A stretch of DNA of 48,853 nt from Nocardia carnea (GTDB lineage Bacteria; Actinomycetota; Actinomycetes; Mycobacteriales; Mycobacteriaceae): contig NZ_JARWOV010000029.1 of NCBI RefSeq assembly GCF_029868855.1, forward strand, positions 1 to 48,853, in the 5' to 3' direction. A program made the position numbers and the translations under genes. The notes under the pieces are model-generated. The model did not search any database. It saw nothing but the letters and a program-made list of their open reading frames with translations, and was not told where the DNA came from. This document shows, in pieces, positions 41,876 through 48,853 of this stretch (positions are counted from its first letter, which is position 1; every line of letters begins with the position of its first letter).

Positions 41876-42369
41876 CCACCGGCCCGCCCAGTACACCAGG
41901 AGGCTGTGTACCCGACCGCTGGCCTCTTCCGTGTATAGATCTCAGTACTGCTGCGGGGACGGGGTGCTCACCCACCTTCACATTTCGTGGCCGGTCGGCC
42001 GTCCGGTCCAGATTCGGCGGCGGCCGCCCGGCGCGAGCGCGGATCGTGCCGTCATTGTGCGGAATTGCGCCCGGTCGGCGATGCCTCGGCGTCCCGGCTT
42101 CCGGCATGATATCGACGGTCCCGTACGAGTTCGAGTACAAACTGCACGACCGGCCGGGTCACCGCTGATACACGAACTCGACACCCTCGTCACCGCAGAG
42201 CTTCGCACCGGCTCACCGCGGATGATATCCGCTACCGGATCCGTCGCGGCCTTACACGGAGATCACTCGATGGGCGGGCCGGTCCGTGCCCGAGCCGCGG
42301 CGCGGCACGGCGGATGAACCCACCGCGCGGGCCGGGCGCGCCGAAAGAGAGCCGGGGACGGGGCGGCGC
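41876..42369. other. 494-bp interval with no supportable gene
   Basis: It lies between the convergent SDR and second sigma-factor genes. Open frames on both strands are Arg/Pro/Gly-rich, start inside neighbours and lack ribosome-binding sites. No long inverted repeat or mobile-element end was seen. It may be a decayed gene, but nothing in it could be recognised. Confidence 0.5.
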
Positions 42370-43314
42370 TCACCATGTTTCGATGATCGGAGCAGGGTGT
42401 TCGCTGCGCCGCCACTGCTCGGTGACCCGGCCCAGCCGTTGTCCGGCGGCCATCCCGCAGACGGCCGCGATCTTCTCGTCGCGGACCTCGAGGACCACCA
42501 CGCCCACCACGCGGTCCTCGGTGGCGGCGATCATCGCCGGGGCGCCGTTGACCAGGCCCGCGTGGATGGACAAGGGAGCACCCACGAACCGGCGCTTCGC
42601 CGCGGTCGGTTTGAAACCCGCGCGCAGGGTCGTCGCGATCCGGCGCGGCGTCGTCATGACCTGGAGTTTCGCGGCCAGGCCGGCGCCGTCGGAGATCGCG
42701 GTCGCGTCATCGGTCAGCAGAGCTACCAGCTGTTCGGTGTGGCCTGAAGCGGCGGCGGCAACGAATGCCTCCACGATCCGGCGGGCGGAGGCACGGTCGG
42801 CGGCGGCGGCGTTGCGCCCGGCCGCGATGCGCTGCCGGGCCCGGTGCGTATGCTGCTGGCTCGCGGACTCGGAGATGTCGAGGATCTCGCCGATCTCGGC
42901 GTGGCTGTAGGAAAACGCTTCACGGAGAACATAAACGGCACGTTCGACCGGGGACAGCTGTTCCATCAGCCGCAGCACCGCCAGCGTGACCGATTCGCGC
43001 TGTTCGACGGTATCGGCCGGGCCCAGCATCGGGTCGCCGTCCAGCAGCGGTTCGGGAAGCCAGGTGCCGGCCGCGCGTTCGTGCCGGGCGCGGGCCGAGC
43101 GCAGCCGGTCCAGCGACAGATTGGTCACCACCTTGGTCAGCCAGGCCTCGGGGATTTCGATCCGGTCGCGGTCGGCGGCCTGCCAGCGCAGGAACGCGTC
43201 CTGTACGACATCCTCGGCATCGGCGGCCGATCCGAGCAGCCGGTACGCCAGCGAGGCCAGCCGCGACCGGCCGGCCTCGAAGCGTTCCACGGTGGCGGTG
43301 TCCACGGTCGCCAC
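42370..43314 (-). CDS. ECF41/SigJ-like sigma factor lacking the NPDKL motif
   Basis: The GTG at 43314 lies one base after the flavoprotein stop (TAA, A, GTG), so the two are coupled. The 314-residue protein has region 2 (LAYRLLGSAADAEDVVQDAF), the linker WLPEPLLDGDP, region 4 (LSPVERAVYVLREAFSYSHA) and a SnoaL-like C-terminal domain. In place of the NPDKL motif the end reads CGMAAGQRLGRVTEQW, and the glycine-rich motif is DGAG with a longer insert. It is clearly paralogous to the sigma factor at 38941. Coupling to an oxidoreductase fits the ECF41 pattern, in which the sigma factor usually drives its neighbour's promoter. Confidence 0.92.
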   Translation of the reverse strand: MATVDTATVERFEAGRSRLASLAYRLLGSAADAEDVVQDAFLRWQAADRDRIEIPEAWLTKVVTNLSLDRLRSARARHERAAGTWLPEPLLDGDPMLGPADTVEQRESVTLAVLRLMEQLSPVERAVYVLREAFSYSHAEIGEILDISESASQQHTHRARQRIAAGRNAAAADRASARRIVEAFVAAAASGHTEQLVALLTDDATAISDGAGLAAKLQVMTTPRRIATTLRAGFKPTAAKRRFVGAPLSIHAGLVNGAPAMIAATEDRVVGVVVLEVRDEKIAAVCGMAAGQRLGRVTEQWRRSEHPAPIIETW

Positions 43315-43315
43315 T

Positions 43316-44506
43316 TTAGGCCGCGACCTCCTTGTGGCGCCGCCCCGGCACGGCCTCCACATGATGCCTGCGGGTGGGCATGCCGTAGGTCGGATGCCGC
43401 AGACTCCACGGTCCGGCGTTCAGGATGGCGGCCTTGACCCGTGCCGCCGCGCGGCCTCGCAGAGCCCAGGATTTCGACCGCTCGGCGGCGTCGACGAGCT
43501 GGAAGATCCCGTCCGAGCGGCCGAGGCTGATGTGGTTGCCGACATAGGACAGCGAGGTCTCGGGTACGTCGCGGCCGGTGAGGTCGCCGACGATCGCGGC
43601 CACGGCCTGGGTGGCGGTGAATCCCGCCGAGGCGCAGGACATCGGCAGCGGCCGGCCGTTGTCGCGGATGGCGACAGCGCTGTCGCCGGCGGCATAGACA
43701 TCCGGATGCGATACCGACCGCATCATCCGGTCCACCCGGATCCGGCCGTTCTCCTCGACCGCGAGCCCGCTCGCGGCGGCCACCGGATGCACGGCGAATC
43801 CGGCCGCCCACACGGTGGCGTCGGTGGGCAGGACGGTACCGTCGGCGGCGACGGCATGGGACGCCTCGACTCGTCCGACAGTGGTGTGCTCGTGGACGGT
43901 GATATCGAATCGGTCGAATGCCCGCAACAAGTGGCGGCGGGCCGCGGGACCGAGCCAGCCGCCCAGTTCGCCGCTGGTGGCGAGGGTGACCCGGAGGCCG
44001 GGCCGGGATTCGGCGAGTTCGGTGGCGGCCTCGATGGCGGTGAGATTGCCACCGACGACGAGCACCGTCCCGTTTCCGCCGAGGTCGTCCAGACGCCGGC
44101 GCAGCCGCAGCGCCGACGGCCGCCCGGCCACGTGGAAGGCGTGTTCGGCGACGCCCGGCACTCCGTGGTGGGCGGCGGTGCTGCCGAGCGTGTACAGCAG
44201 GGTGTCGTATTCGAGCCGGTCGGTTCCGGCGGCGCCGGTCACGGTGACGGTTCGCTGCCCGGCGTCGACCGATTCGACGCGCGCGACCAGGAGCCGGATA
44301 CCGGTGCCTGCGAACAGCTCCGCCAGGCCGTGCCGGCGCAGTTCCTGGCCCGCGGCGAGCTGATGCAGGCGCATCCGTTCGACGAAATCCGGTTCGGCGT
44401 TGACGACGGTGATCTCGACCTCGTCGCGATGCAGCCGCCGGGCGAGCAGGCCGGCGGCGTAGGCGCCGGCGTATCCGGCCCCCAGGACCATGATGCGGTG
44501 CTTCAT
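43316..44506 (-). CDS. NAD(P)/FAD-dependent oxidoreductase (NDH-2-like), sigma-factor partner
   Basis: The ATG at 44506 follows AGGAG by seven bases. The 396-residue protein is a pyridine nucleotide-disulfide oxidoreductase of the NDH-2 branch: FAD motif RIMVLGAGYAGAYAAGLL, second dinucleotide motif TVLVVGGNLTAIEAATELAE, and FAD-contact VYAAGDSAVAIRDNGRPLPM. It lacks the C-terminal amphipathic membrane anchor typical of respiratory NDH-2, so it may be cytosolic. It precedes and is coupled to an ECF41-like sigma factor. A near-consensus ECF41-type promoter lies at 44556-44582. Confidence 0.9.
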   Translation of the reverse strand: MKHRIMVLGAGYAGAYAAGLLARRLHRDEVEITVVNAEPDFVERMRLHQLAAGQELRRHGLAELFAGTGIRLLVARVESVDAGQRTVTVTGAAGTDRLEYDTLLYTLGSTAAHHGVPGVAEHAFHVAGRPSALRLRRRLDDLGGNGTVLVVGGNLTAIEAATELAESRPGLRVTLATSGELGGWLGPAARRHLLRAFDRFDITVHEHTTVGRVEASHAVAADGTVLPTDATVWAAGFAVHPVAAASGLAVEENGRIRVDRMMRSVSHPDVYAAGDSAVAIRDNGRPLPMSCASAGFTATQAVAAIVGDLTGRDVPETSLSYVGNHISLGRSDGIFQLVDAAERSKSWALRGRAAARVKAAILNAGPWSLRHPTYGMPTRRHHVEAVPGRRHKEVAA

Positions 44507-44555
44507 AACGGTGCTCCTGTCCGGTTCGGTGAACCTCTCGTTCGCGTGCCCTCTG

Positions 44556-44582
44556 AACGGGACAGCGACCGGATCCCTGACA
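44556..44582 (-). promoter_or_regulatory. Candidate ECF41-type promoter for the oxidoreductase/sigma operon
   Basis: On the minus strand TGTCAGG (44576-44582) is 16 bp from CGTT (44556-44559). The known ECF41 consensus is TGTCACA-n16-CGTC, so five of seven and three of four positions match at the right spacing, 50 bp before the ATG at 44506. Confidence 0.45.
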
Positions 44583-44616
44583 GGAATCGACTGTGATCTG
44601 AATCACCACATGGGTG

Positions 44617-44853
44617 TCAGCGCCGCAGCACCCGCCGCGCCCATGCCCGCAGCCGGGCACGCCGCGGCTCCGGTTGGGTTGCCTCGACCGTGTCCGCGGC
44701 CACCGCCTGCGCGAACCGTGCGTGCAACTGTTCGCGAACCTCATCCGGTGTGTACGCACGGCGGCGCCGCTCCGCGCGCACCACCACCACACCGGTGGCC
44801 ACCACACCGGCCGCACCCGCCAAACCCAGCAGCTTCCACCACCTCATACGCAT
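44617..44853 (-). CDS. Small single-TM membrane protein (78 aa)
   Basis: Starts at the ATG at 44853 or at 44847 (MRWWKLLG). A membrane helix at about residues 8-27 (LLGLAGAAGVVATGVVVV) is followed by a basic stop-transfer stretch RAERRRRAY and a cytosolic tail beginning TPDEVREQLHARFAQAV. The composition is typical of small actinobacterial membrane proteins of unknown role. It is divergent from the papain-fold gene with only 11 bp between the starts, so they share a promoter region. Confidence 0.7.
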   Translation of the reverse strand: MRMRWWKLLGLAGAAGVVATGVVVVRAERRRRAYTPDEVREQLHARFAQAVAADTVEATQPEPRRARLRAWARRVLRR

Positions 44854-44864
44854 AGGCTACGTGT

Positions 44865-45521
44865 ATGGCGGGTGCGGATATCGATCTCGACCGGGCTGTC
44901 GAGATCACCAGAACGGGCGATATCTGGTTGTTCCGTGGACATTCCACGGCCGACCGGATGATTCGGATGACCACCAACAGCCCGGTCAACCATGTCGGGA
45001 TGGCCGTGGTGATCGACGATCTACCGGCCCTGATCTGGCATGCCGAACTCGGCCGGTCGCTCACCGATATGTGGTCGGGTACCACTCATCGCGGCGCACA
45101 ACTGCACAACCTGCGCGATGCAGTGATGGTGTGGGCCAACCGTTATGGCCAGCAGGCCTGGCTGCGCCAGCTCGATCCCCCGGCCACCCGCGCGATGGAG
45201 GACGGTGTACTGCGCACCGTCGCCCGGCTCGACGGCACCCCCTTCCCCTCGACCGCCGCCCTCGCCGGGCGCTGGTTCCGCGGCCGAATCCAGTTGCCCC
45301 GCCGCCGGTCCCGCAGACCCGACGCACGCGAAGTCGAGAACGCCTACTGCGCGGAGATCGTGGCCGCCACCTACCAGGCGATGGGCCTGCTACCGGAGAC
45401 TCGCGACCCCGACTGGTACGACCCGGGCCGATTCTGGAGCGGTGACCACTTGCGGCTCACCGGCGGCCACACACTCGGTGGCGAGGTCGCGGTCGACGTA
45501 CCGACCGAAACCACGGGCTGA
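44865..45521 (+). CDS. Permuted papain-fold (NlpC/P60 superfamily, YiiX-like) enzyme
   Basis: The ATG at 44865 opens a 218-residue protein. Order of motifs is circularly permuted relative to NlpC/P60: GDIWLFRGHSTADR, then NSPVNHVGMAVVIDD with the candidate catalytic His, and later VENAYCAEIVAATYQAMGLL with the candidate Cys. This is the arrangement in YaeF/YiiX (DUF830-like) papain-like enzymes, thought to be amidases or acyltransferases on lipids or peptides. No signal peptide is evident. A basic segment, GRIQLPRRRSRRPDAREV, interrupts the fold. Function is inferred from fold motifs only. Confidence 0.7.
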   Translation: MAGADIDLDRAVEITRTGDIWLFRGHSTADRMIRMTTNSPVNHVGMAVVIDDLPALIWHAELGRSLTDMWSGTTHRGAQLHNLRDAVMVWANRYGQQAWLRQLDPPATRAMEDGVLRTVARLDGTPFPSTAALAGRWFRGRIQLPRRRSRRPDAREVENAYCAEIVAATYQAMGLLPETRDPDWYDPGRFWSGDHLRLTGGHTLGGEVAVDVPTETTG

Positions 45522-45636
45522 CCGACCCGCCCCGCCGGCGCTCGGCCGGAGCACAGCCGACAACAGGACTCCCGGCGGCAAACCGATCGCTCGACCCGTC
45601 GCTGCCCGACTGCCCTGAAACATCGATGAGCGGATG

Positions 45637-46035
45637 TCAACCGGCGAATTTCGCGACTGCCTGCGCAGTGACCGGGGTGAAGAGGTTGATCAGGTTGCCG
45701 TCCGGGTCGCGGAACAGCAAGGACCGGTTTCCCCACGGCATTGTCGTGGGCTCGTTGACGAAATCGTCGACCTTGTCCCGCAACCGCCGATAGTCCGCAT
45801 CGACGTCGGGGACGAGGAATTCGATGATCGCGGTGCGGTTGTCGGCTGCGCGGGCGCTGCCCGCCCCGAACAGCGCCACGGTCCGGGTGCTTCCGATGGC
45901 GAGGGTACCGGCCGGTGTGACGATTTCGGCGAAATCCGGTGTAGCCCAGAGGGCGTCGACACCGGTGACGTGCTGATAGAAGTCGACCATCCGCTGGATG
46001 TCATCGGTGATCAAACGGATCGAGACGAGTTTCAT
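45637..46035 (-). CDS. VOC-family (glyoxalase/bleomycin-resistance fold) protein
   Basis: The ATG at 46035 begins MKLVSIRLITDDIQRMVDFY; the frame upstream to 46392 is shadow. The 132-residue protein has two beta-alpha-beta-beta-beta halves, ending with FRDPDGNLINLFTPV, the standard second-half signature with a Glu/Asp-type metal position. VOC proteins include glyoxalases, ring-cleavage dioxygenases and drug-binding proteins; this single-module size fits a dimeric lactoylglutathione-lyase-like or binding protein. The ligand is unknown. An 8-bp-arm inverted repeat lies 22 bp upstream. Confidence 0.85.
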   Translation of the reverse strand: MKLVSIRLITDDIQRMVDFYQHVTGVDALWATPDFAEIVTPAGTLAIGSTRTVALFGAGSARAADNRTAIIEFLVPDVDADYRRLRDKVDDFVNEPTTMPWGNRSLLFRDPDGNLINLFTPVTAQAVAKFAG

Positions 46036-46056
46036 GGGTGCTCCTGGTTCTGTCGA

Positions 46057-46077
46057 TGCGGCGGCGACACCGCCGCA
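46057..46077. promoter_or_regulatory. Inverted repeat between the divergent VOC and mycothiol-family genes
   Basis: TGCGGCGG (46057-46064) and CCGCCGCA (46070-46077) are exact inverted repeats around CGACA, 22 bp upstream of the VOC start. This may be an operator or a 5' leader hairpin. Confidence 0.35.
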
Positions 46078-46246
46078 CGCGACCCTAGATTCGAAACAGG
46101 ACAGCTTCTGCCCGCTATACGAGCGCCACAGCGAACGGCACGGGCACGCGAGCGGACCATCACCCAGCCCGCCGGTTTCGAGCCGGCCCGGTTCATCCAG
46201 GAAAATCGGTGGCACAATGCGGCCGGGCGAGGTTGACTGCGCAGCC

Positions 46247-47068
46247 ATGATCCCACTCGACGTTCGGCCGCTGTTCCGGCGGGAGAGGCAGATGCTGCTC
46301 GACCTGCTCCGGTCGCTGGACTCGCCGGATTGGCAGAAGCCGACGGTGTGTCCCGGCTGGAGCGTGGCGGATGTGACCGCGCACCTCCTCAACGATTACC
46401 TGCGGCGCATATCCGGCAGTCGCGACGGCCATGGCGGTGCGGTGTTCGCCGACGACGAGACCTTGCCTGCCTACCTGGCGCGCGTGAACGGAGAGTTCGT
46501 CAACGCGATGCGTCAATGCAGTCCCCGGGTGCTCACCGATCTGCTCGCTCAGCTGGGCCCGGAACTGGACCGTGTCTGGGCGGCAACAGCGGACCTCGCC
46601 GGCCCCGCACGGCTGAACGTTTCGTGGGCGGGGACCGGTACCAGTCCGGCCTGGCTCGATATCGCCCGTGAGTACACCGAATTCTGGGTCCATCAGCAGC
46701 AGATCCGCGACGCGGTGTCTCGTCGCGGCGCCGACGATATTGCGCTGATGCGCCCGGTGCTCATGGCATTTCTGCACGCGGTGCCGTGGGCGCTGCGTGA
46801 TCGGGCCCGGCCCCACGGGACGGCGGTACGTTTCGAGATCACCGGTCCAGCGGGCGGTTGCTGGTCGGTGGTGTCGGACGGTACCAGCTGGGATCTGACG
46901 GCGGTGCCGGCAGAAAACCCGGCCGCGACTGTACGTATGGACCAGGACTCGTTCTGGCGCCTGGCCACTCGCGGAATCACCGTCGACCAGGCACGTCGGC
47001 GTTCCGAGTTGCGCGGCGACCCGGAACTGGCGGAGTCGGCGACGACACTGCTCGCGGTGGTCGCCTGA
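46247..47068 (+). CDS. Mycothiol-dependent maleylpyruvate isomerase family protein
   Basis: I use the ATG at 46247 (MIPLDVRPLFRRERQMLLDL); an upstream in-frame ATG at 46217 is possible. The 273-residue protein has the DinB-like four-helix N-terminal module: TVCPGWSVADVTAHLLNDYL carries the first candidate metal-binding His, and YTEFWVHQQQIRDAV the second. A C-terminal SCP2-like domain follows (AVRFEITGPAGGCWSVVSDG). Family members use mycothiol, the actinobacterial thiol, in isomerase or transferase reactions. Which reaction applies here is unknown. It is divergent from the VOC gene. Confidence 0.8.
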   Translation: MIPLDVRPLFRRERQMLLDLLRSLDSPDWQKPTVCPGWSVADVTAHLLNDYLRRISGSRDGHGGAVFADDETLPAYLARVNGEFVNAMRQCSPRVLTDLLAQLGPELDRVWAATADLAGPARLNVSWAGTGTSPAWLDIAREYTEFWVHQQQIRDAVSRRGADDIALMRPVLMAFLHAVPWALRDRARPHGTAVRFEITGPAGGCWSVVSDGTSWDLTAVPAENPAATVRMDQDSFWRLATRGITVDQARRRSELRGDPELAESATTLLAVVA

Positions 47069-47215
47069 ATCAGGGGTTACGGCCCGAGCACAGTGTTCAG
47101 GTGGGCGTCCAGTGCAGCGAGTGTGCGTCTTCTGGCGGCTGGTTCCCTCCGACAAGGGCCAGTAGTACCCAGGTGGCCCTGTACGAGCAGTCCGGTCGCC
47201 CGGCATGCTCGTCGT

Positions 47216-47974
47216 ATGATCCGACGTCTCGTGGCATTGTTCGCCGGCCTCTGGTTGTACGGGTTCTCCATGGCCGTGATGATCCGTGCCGCAGTGGGTT
47301 TGGACCCGTGGGATGTGTTCCATCAGGGGGTGACCCGGCATCTCCCGATGAGTTTCGGGACGGTCACCATCGTGACCGGGGCGGTCGTGCTACTGGCCTG
47401 GATACCGCTGCGGCAGCGGCCCGGATTCGGCACCGTGAGCAATGTCGTGCTGGTCGGGGTGTCGGTCGATATGGGGTTGTGGTTGCTGCCGGAGTGGGAA
47501 TCGCTTCCGGGAAGGCTGGGCGCGATGGTGTTCGCGGTGGTCCTCAATGCGCTGGCCAGTGTGCTGTACATCGGTGCGGGACTCGGGCCGGGACCGCGCG
47601 ACGGGTTGATGACCGGTGTGGTTCGCCGGACCGGTTTGTCGGTCCGCCTGGTTCGGACAACCATCGAGGTCACGGTTCTGGCCACCGGCTGGCTGCTCGG
47701 GGGCGGGGTCGGCCTCGGCACCGTGGTCTACGCGGTCGCCATCGGACCGCTGATCCAGGCGATGATTCCACTGGTCAGCGGCTGGTTGCCCGGTTTCGAT
47801 ACACCGGCGTCCGATAGAACTCCGGCCGATACCGACGCGACTGCGCCTCCCCCGGAGGATGCCGGCTGCGGTGACGCTGCGGTCTGTTCCGCTCGAGTCG
47901 TCGCTTCGGGCCGGGTCGGCGGGGCAGAACCGGCGCCCGCTCGAGAGCTTCTACGGAGGCGTGGACGGGAGTAA
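47216..47974 (+). CDS. YczE/YitT-like integral membrane protein
   Basis: The ATG at 47216 precedes MIRRLVALFAGLWLYGFSMA; the in-frame extension upstream is non-coding. About five membrane segments fill the first 190 residues, with the family blocks VGLDPWDVFHQGVTRHL and YIGAGLGPGPRDGLMTGVVR repeated in the two halves. In Bacillus, yczE affects bacillomycin/surfactin-type biosynthesis, but the mechanism is unknown. The last 60 residues are a hydrophilic Ala/Pro/Asp tail not typical of the family. It follows the mycothiol-family gene by about 150 bp. Confidence 0.82.
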   Translation: MIRRLVALFAGLWLYGFSMAVMIRAAVGLDPWDVFHQGVTRHLPMSFGTVTIVTGAVVLLAWIPLRQRPGFGTVSNVVLVGVSVDMGLWLLPEWESLPGRLGAMVFAVVLNALASVLYIGAGLGPGPRDGLMTGVVRRTGLSVRLVRTTIEVTVLATGWLLGGGVGLGTVVYAVAIGPLIQAMIPLVSGWLPGFDTPASDRTPADTDATAPPPEDAGCGDAAVCSARVVASGRVGGAEPAPARELLRRRGRE

Positions 47975-48043
47975 ACTGGCGGTTCGCTGTTCGACCGCGT
48001 TGGGTGCTGCGACCGGGGGATCGAAACGACCAGGACGTCTCCT

Positions 48044-48760
48044 ATGGAAACCCGAACCGACGAAATCGCCGACGGGATCTACCGGTTCTCCACCTACGTT
48101 CCCGAGGTGGGGCCCAGCGGATTCACCTTCAATCAGTTCTTCGTCGACGCCGAAGAACCACTGCTGTTCCACACCGGGCTGCGAGCCCTGTTCCCCGCCG
48201 TATCCGCCGCCGTCGCGCGCATCAGACCGGTGGAGCAGTTGCGCTGGATCACCTTCGGCCATGTGGAGGCCGACGAATGCGGGGCCATGAACCTGTTCCT
48301 CGCGGCCGCCCCGAACGCCGAGGTGGCGCACGGCGAGGTGGGCTGCCTGGTCTCGATCGACGATCTGGCCGACCGTCCACCGCGACGACTGGCCGACGGT
48401 GAGGTGATCGATCTGGGCGGACGCCGTATCCGGCATCTGGACACCCCGCACGCACCGCACAACTGGGAGGCGCGGGTCCTCTACGAGGAGACCACCGGGG
48501 TGCTGTTCTGTGGCGACCTGATGACCCAGCTCGGTGACGGTCCGGCGCTCACCGATGCCGACCTCGTCGGGCCCGCGACGGTCGCCGAAGACGTATTCCA
48601 CGCGACCTCGATCGGCCCCGCAGTCCCCGCGGCGCTCAATCGCCTCGCGGCACTGGAGCCCGTGACCCTGGCCGTCATGCACGGTTCGAGTTACACCGGG
48701 GACTGCTCGAACGCCCTCCGTGACCTCGCCACCGTCTATCAGGAGCGGATCCCGGCCTGA
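48044..48760 (+). CDS. Metallo-beta-lactamase-fold protein of the ODP/flavodiiron type
   Basis: The ATG at 48044 begins METRTDEIADGIYRFSTYVP. The 238-residue protein is the beta-lactamase module of flavodiiron-like proteins without the flavodoxin domain. Diiron-type ligands are visible: H73-x-E75-x-D77 in FGHVEADECGAMN, a His in LDTPHAPHNWEA (136 or 139), D158 in LFCGDLMTQ and H213 in AVMHGSSYTGD. The HxExD form rather than HxHxDH indicates a diiron (ODP) rather than dizinc site, so O2 or NO reduction or sensing is more likely than hydrolysis. It is the last complete gene; nothing coding was found in the final 93 bp. Confidence 0.88.
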   Translation: METRTDEIADGIYRFSTYVPEVGPSGFTFNQFFVDAEEPLLFHTGLRALFPAVSAAVARIRPVEQLRWITFGHVEADECGAMNLFLAAAPNAEVAHGEVGCLVSIDDLADRPPRRLADGEVIDLGGRRIRHLDTPHAPHNWEARVLYEETTGVLFCGDLMTQLGDGPALTDADLVGPATVAEDVFHATSIGPAVPAALNRLAALEPVTLAVMHGSSYTGDCSNALRDLATVYQERIPA

Positions 48761-48853
48761 CCGCCCGGCCGCGCGCCGGCAAGTGGAAAAGACTCGGGCC
48801 GGGCGCACGGCCGGGTGGTTAAATAGCCCCCGCCCCGGCCACCACGGCCACGT

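Noticed and set aside
46247..47068. Mycothiol-family protein as the missing maleylacetoacetate isomerase of the homogentisate operon
   Set aside because: The family is suitable, but it lies about 8 kb outside the operon on the other strand with no shared operator, so linkage is not supported.
1..48853. CRISPR arrays, tRNA/rRNA genes, insertion sequences, prophage or integrase genes
   Set aside because: No regularly spaced repeats, no tRNA-like cloverleaf with CCA-proximal motifs and no transposase or integrase motif was seen on either strand; a tRNAscan-SE/ISfinder run would settle this.

Overview
The window is high-GC DNA from a mycolic-acid-type actinobacterium, most likely Nocardia or a close relative. 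The evidence is an EmbC/A/B-type arabinosyltransferase, a DUF3556-like membrane protein, a mycothiol-dependent-isomerase-family protein, an LppU-like lipoprotein, a PbpLipo-type penicillin-binding lipoprotein, frequent GTG starts and ATGA/GTGA gene overlaps. No rRNA, tRNA, CRISPR array, insertion sequence or phage gene could be recognised. It reads as an ordinary chromosomal segment mixing housekeeping and catabolic genes. Assignments come from reading the sequence and from memory of protein families; no search was run.

Layout. 1-4000: end of a LuxR-type response regulator, an LtrA-like membrane protein, a small helical protein, an LppU-like lipoprotein with a strong terminator, and a DapB-fold dehydrogenase. 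4052-7816: a tightly coupled four-gene membrane cluster (two polytopic proteins, a one-TM peptide and a cupredoxin-like lipoprotein). The large protein carries a duplicated Asp/His motif; this is the best candidate for an undescribed system. 7983-10824: CsbD-like stress protein, a 50-aa peptide coupled to a cold-shock-domain protein, flavin reductase, SRPBCC protein and a stand-alone CinA C-terminal domain (PncC). 10867-15700: penicillin-binding lipoprotein, DapC-like aminotransferase and DUF3556 protein. 15949-19793: a complete OpuC/ProVWX-type osmolyte ABC importer. 20239-23917: acyl-CoA ligase, cytochrome P450 and SRPBCC protein. 24179-29352: Emb arabinosyltransferase convergent with ilvD.

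29752-38769: a run of eight same-strand genes with gaps under 50 bp (NTF2-like, SDR, SDR, FAD dehydrogenase, MFS transporter, homogentisate dioxygenase, a conserved unknown, fumarylacetoacetase). A divergent IclR regulator sits at the head, the shared intergenic region holds an IclR-type operator, and a strong terminator lies at the far end. It looks like one regulon that imports and oxidises a cyclic substrate and finishes the ring through homogentisate to fumarate and acetoacetate.

38941-48853: two ECF41/SigJ-like sigma factors with C-terminal SnoaL-like domains, one coupled to an NDH-2-like flavoprotein; an MmyB-type regulator divergent from an SDR with a perfect palindrome between them; a permuted papain-fold enzyme; a VOC protein; a mycothiol-dependent-isomerase-family protein; a YczE-like membrane protein; and an ODP-type metallo-beta-lactamase-fold protein.
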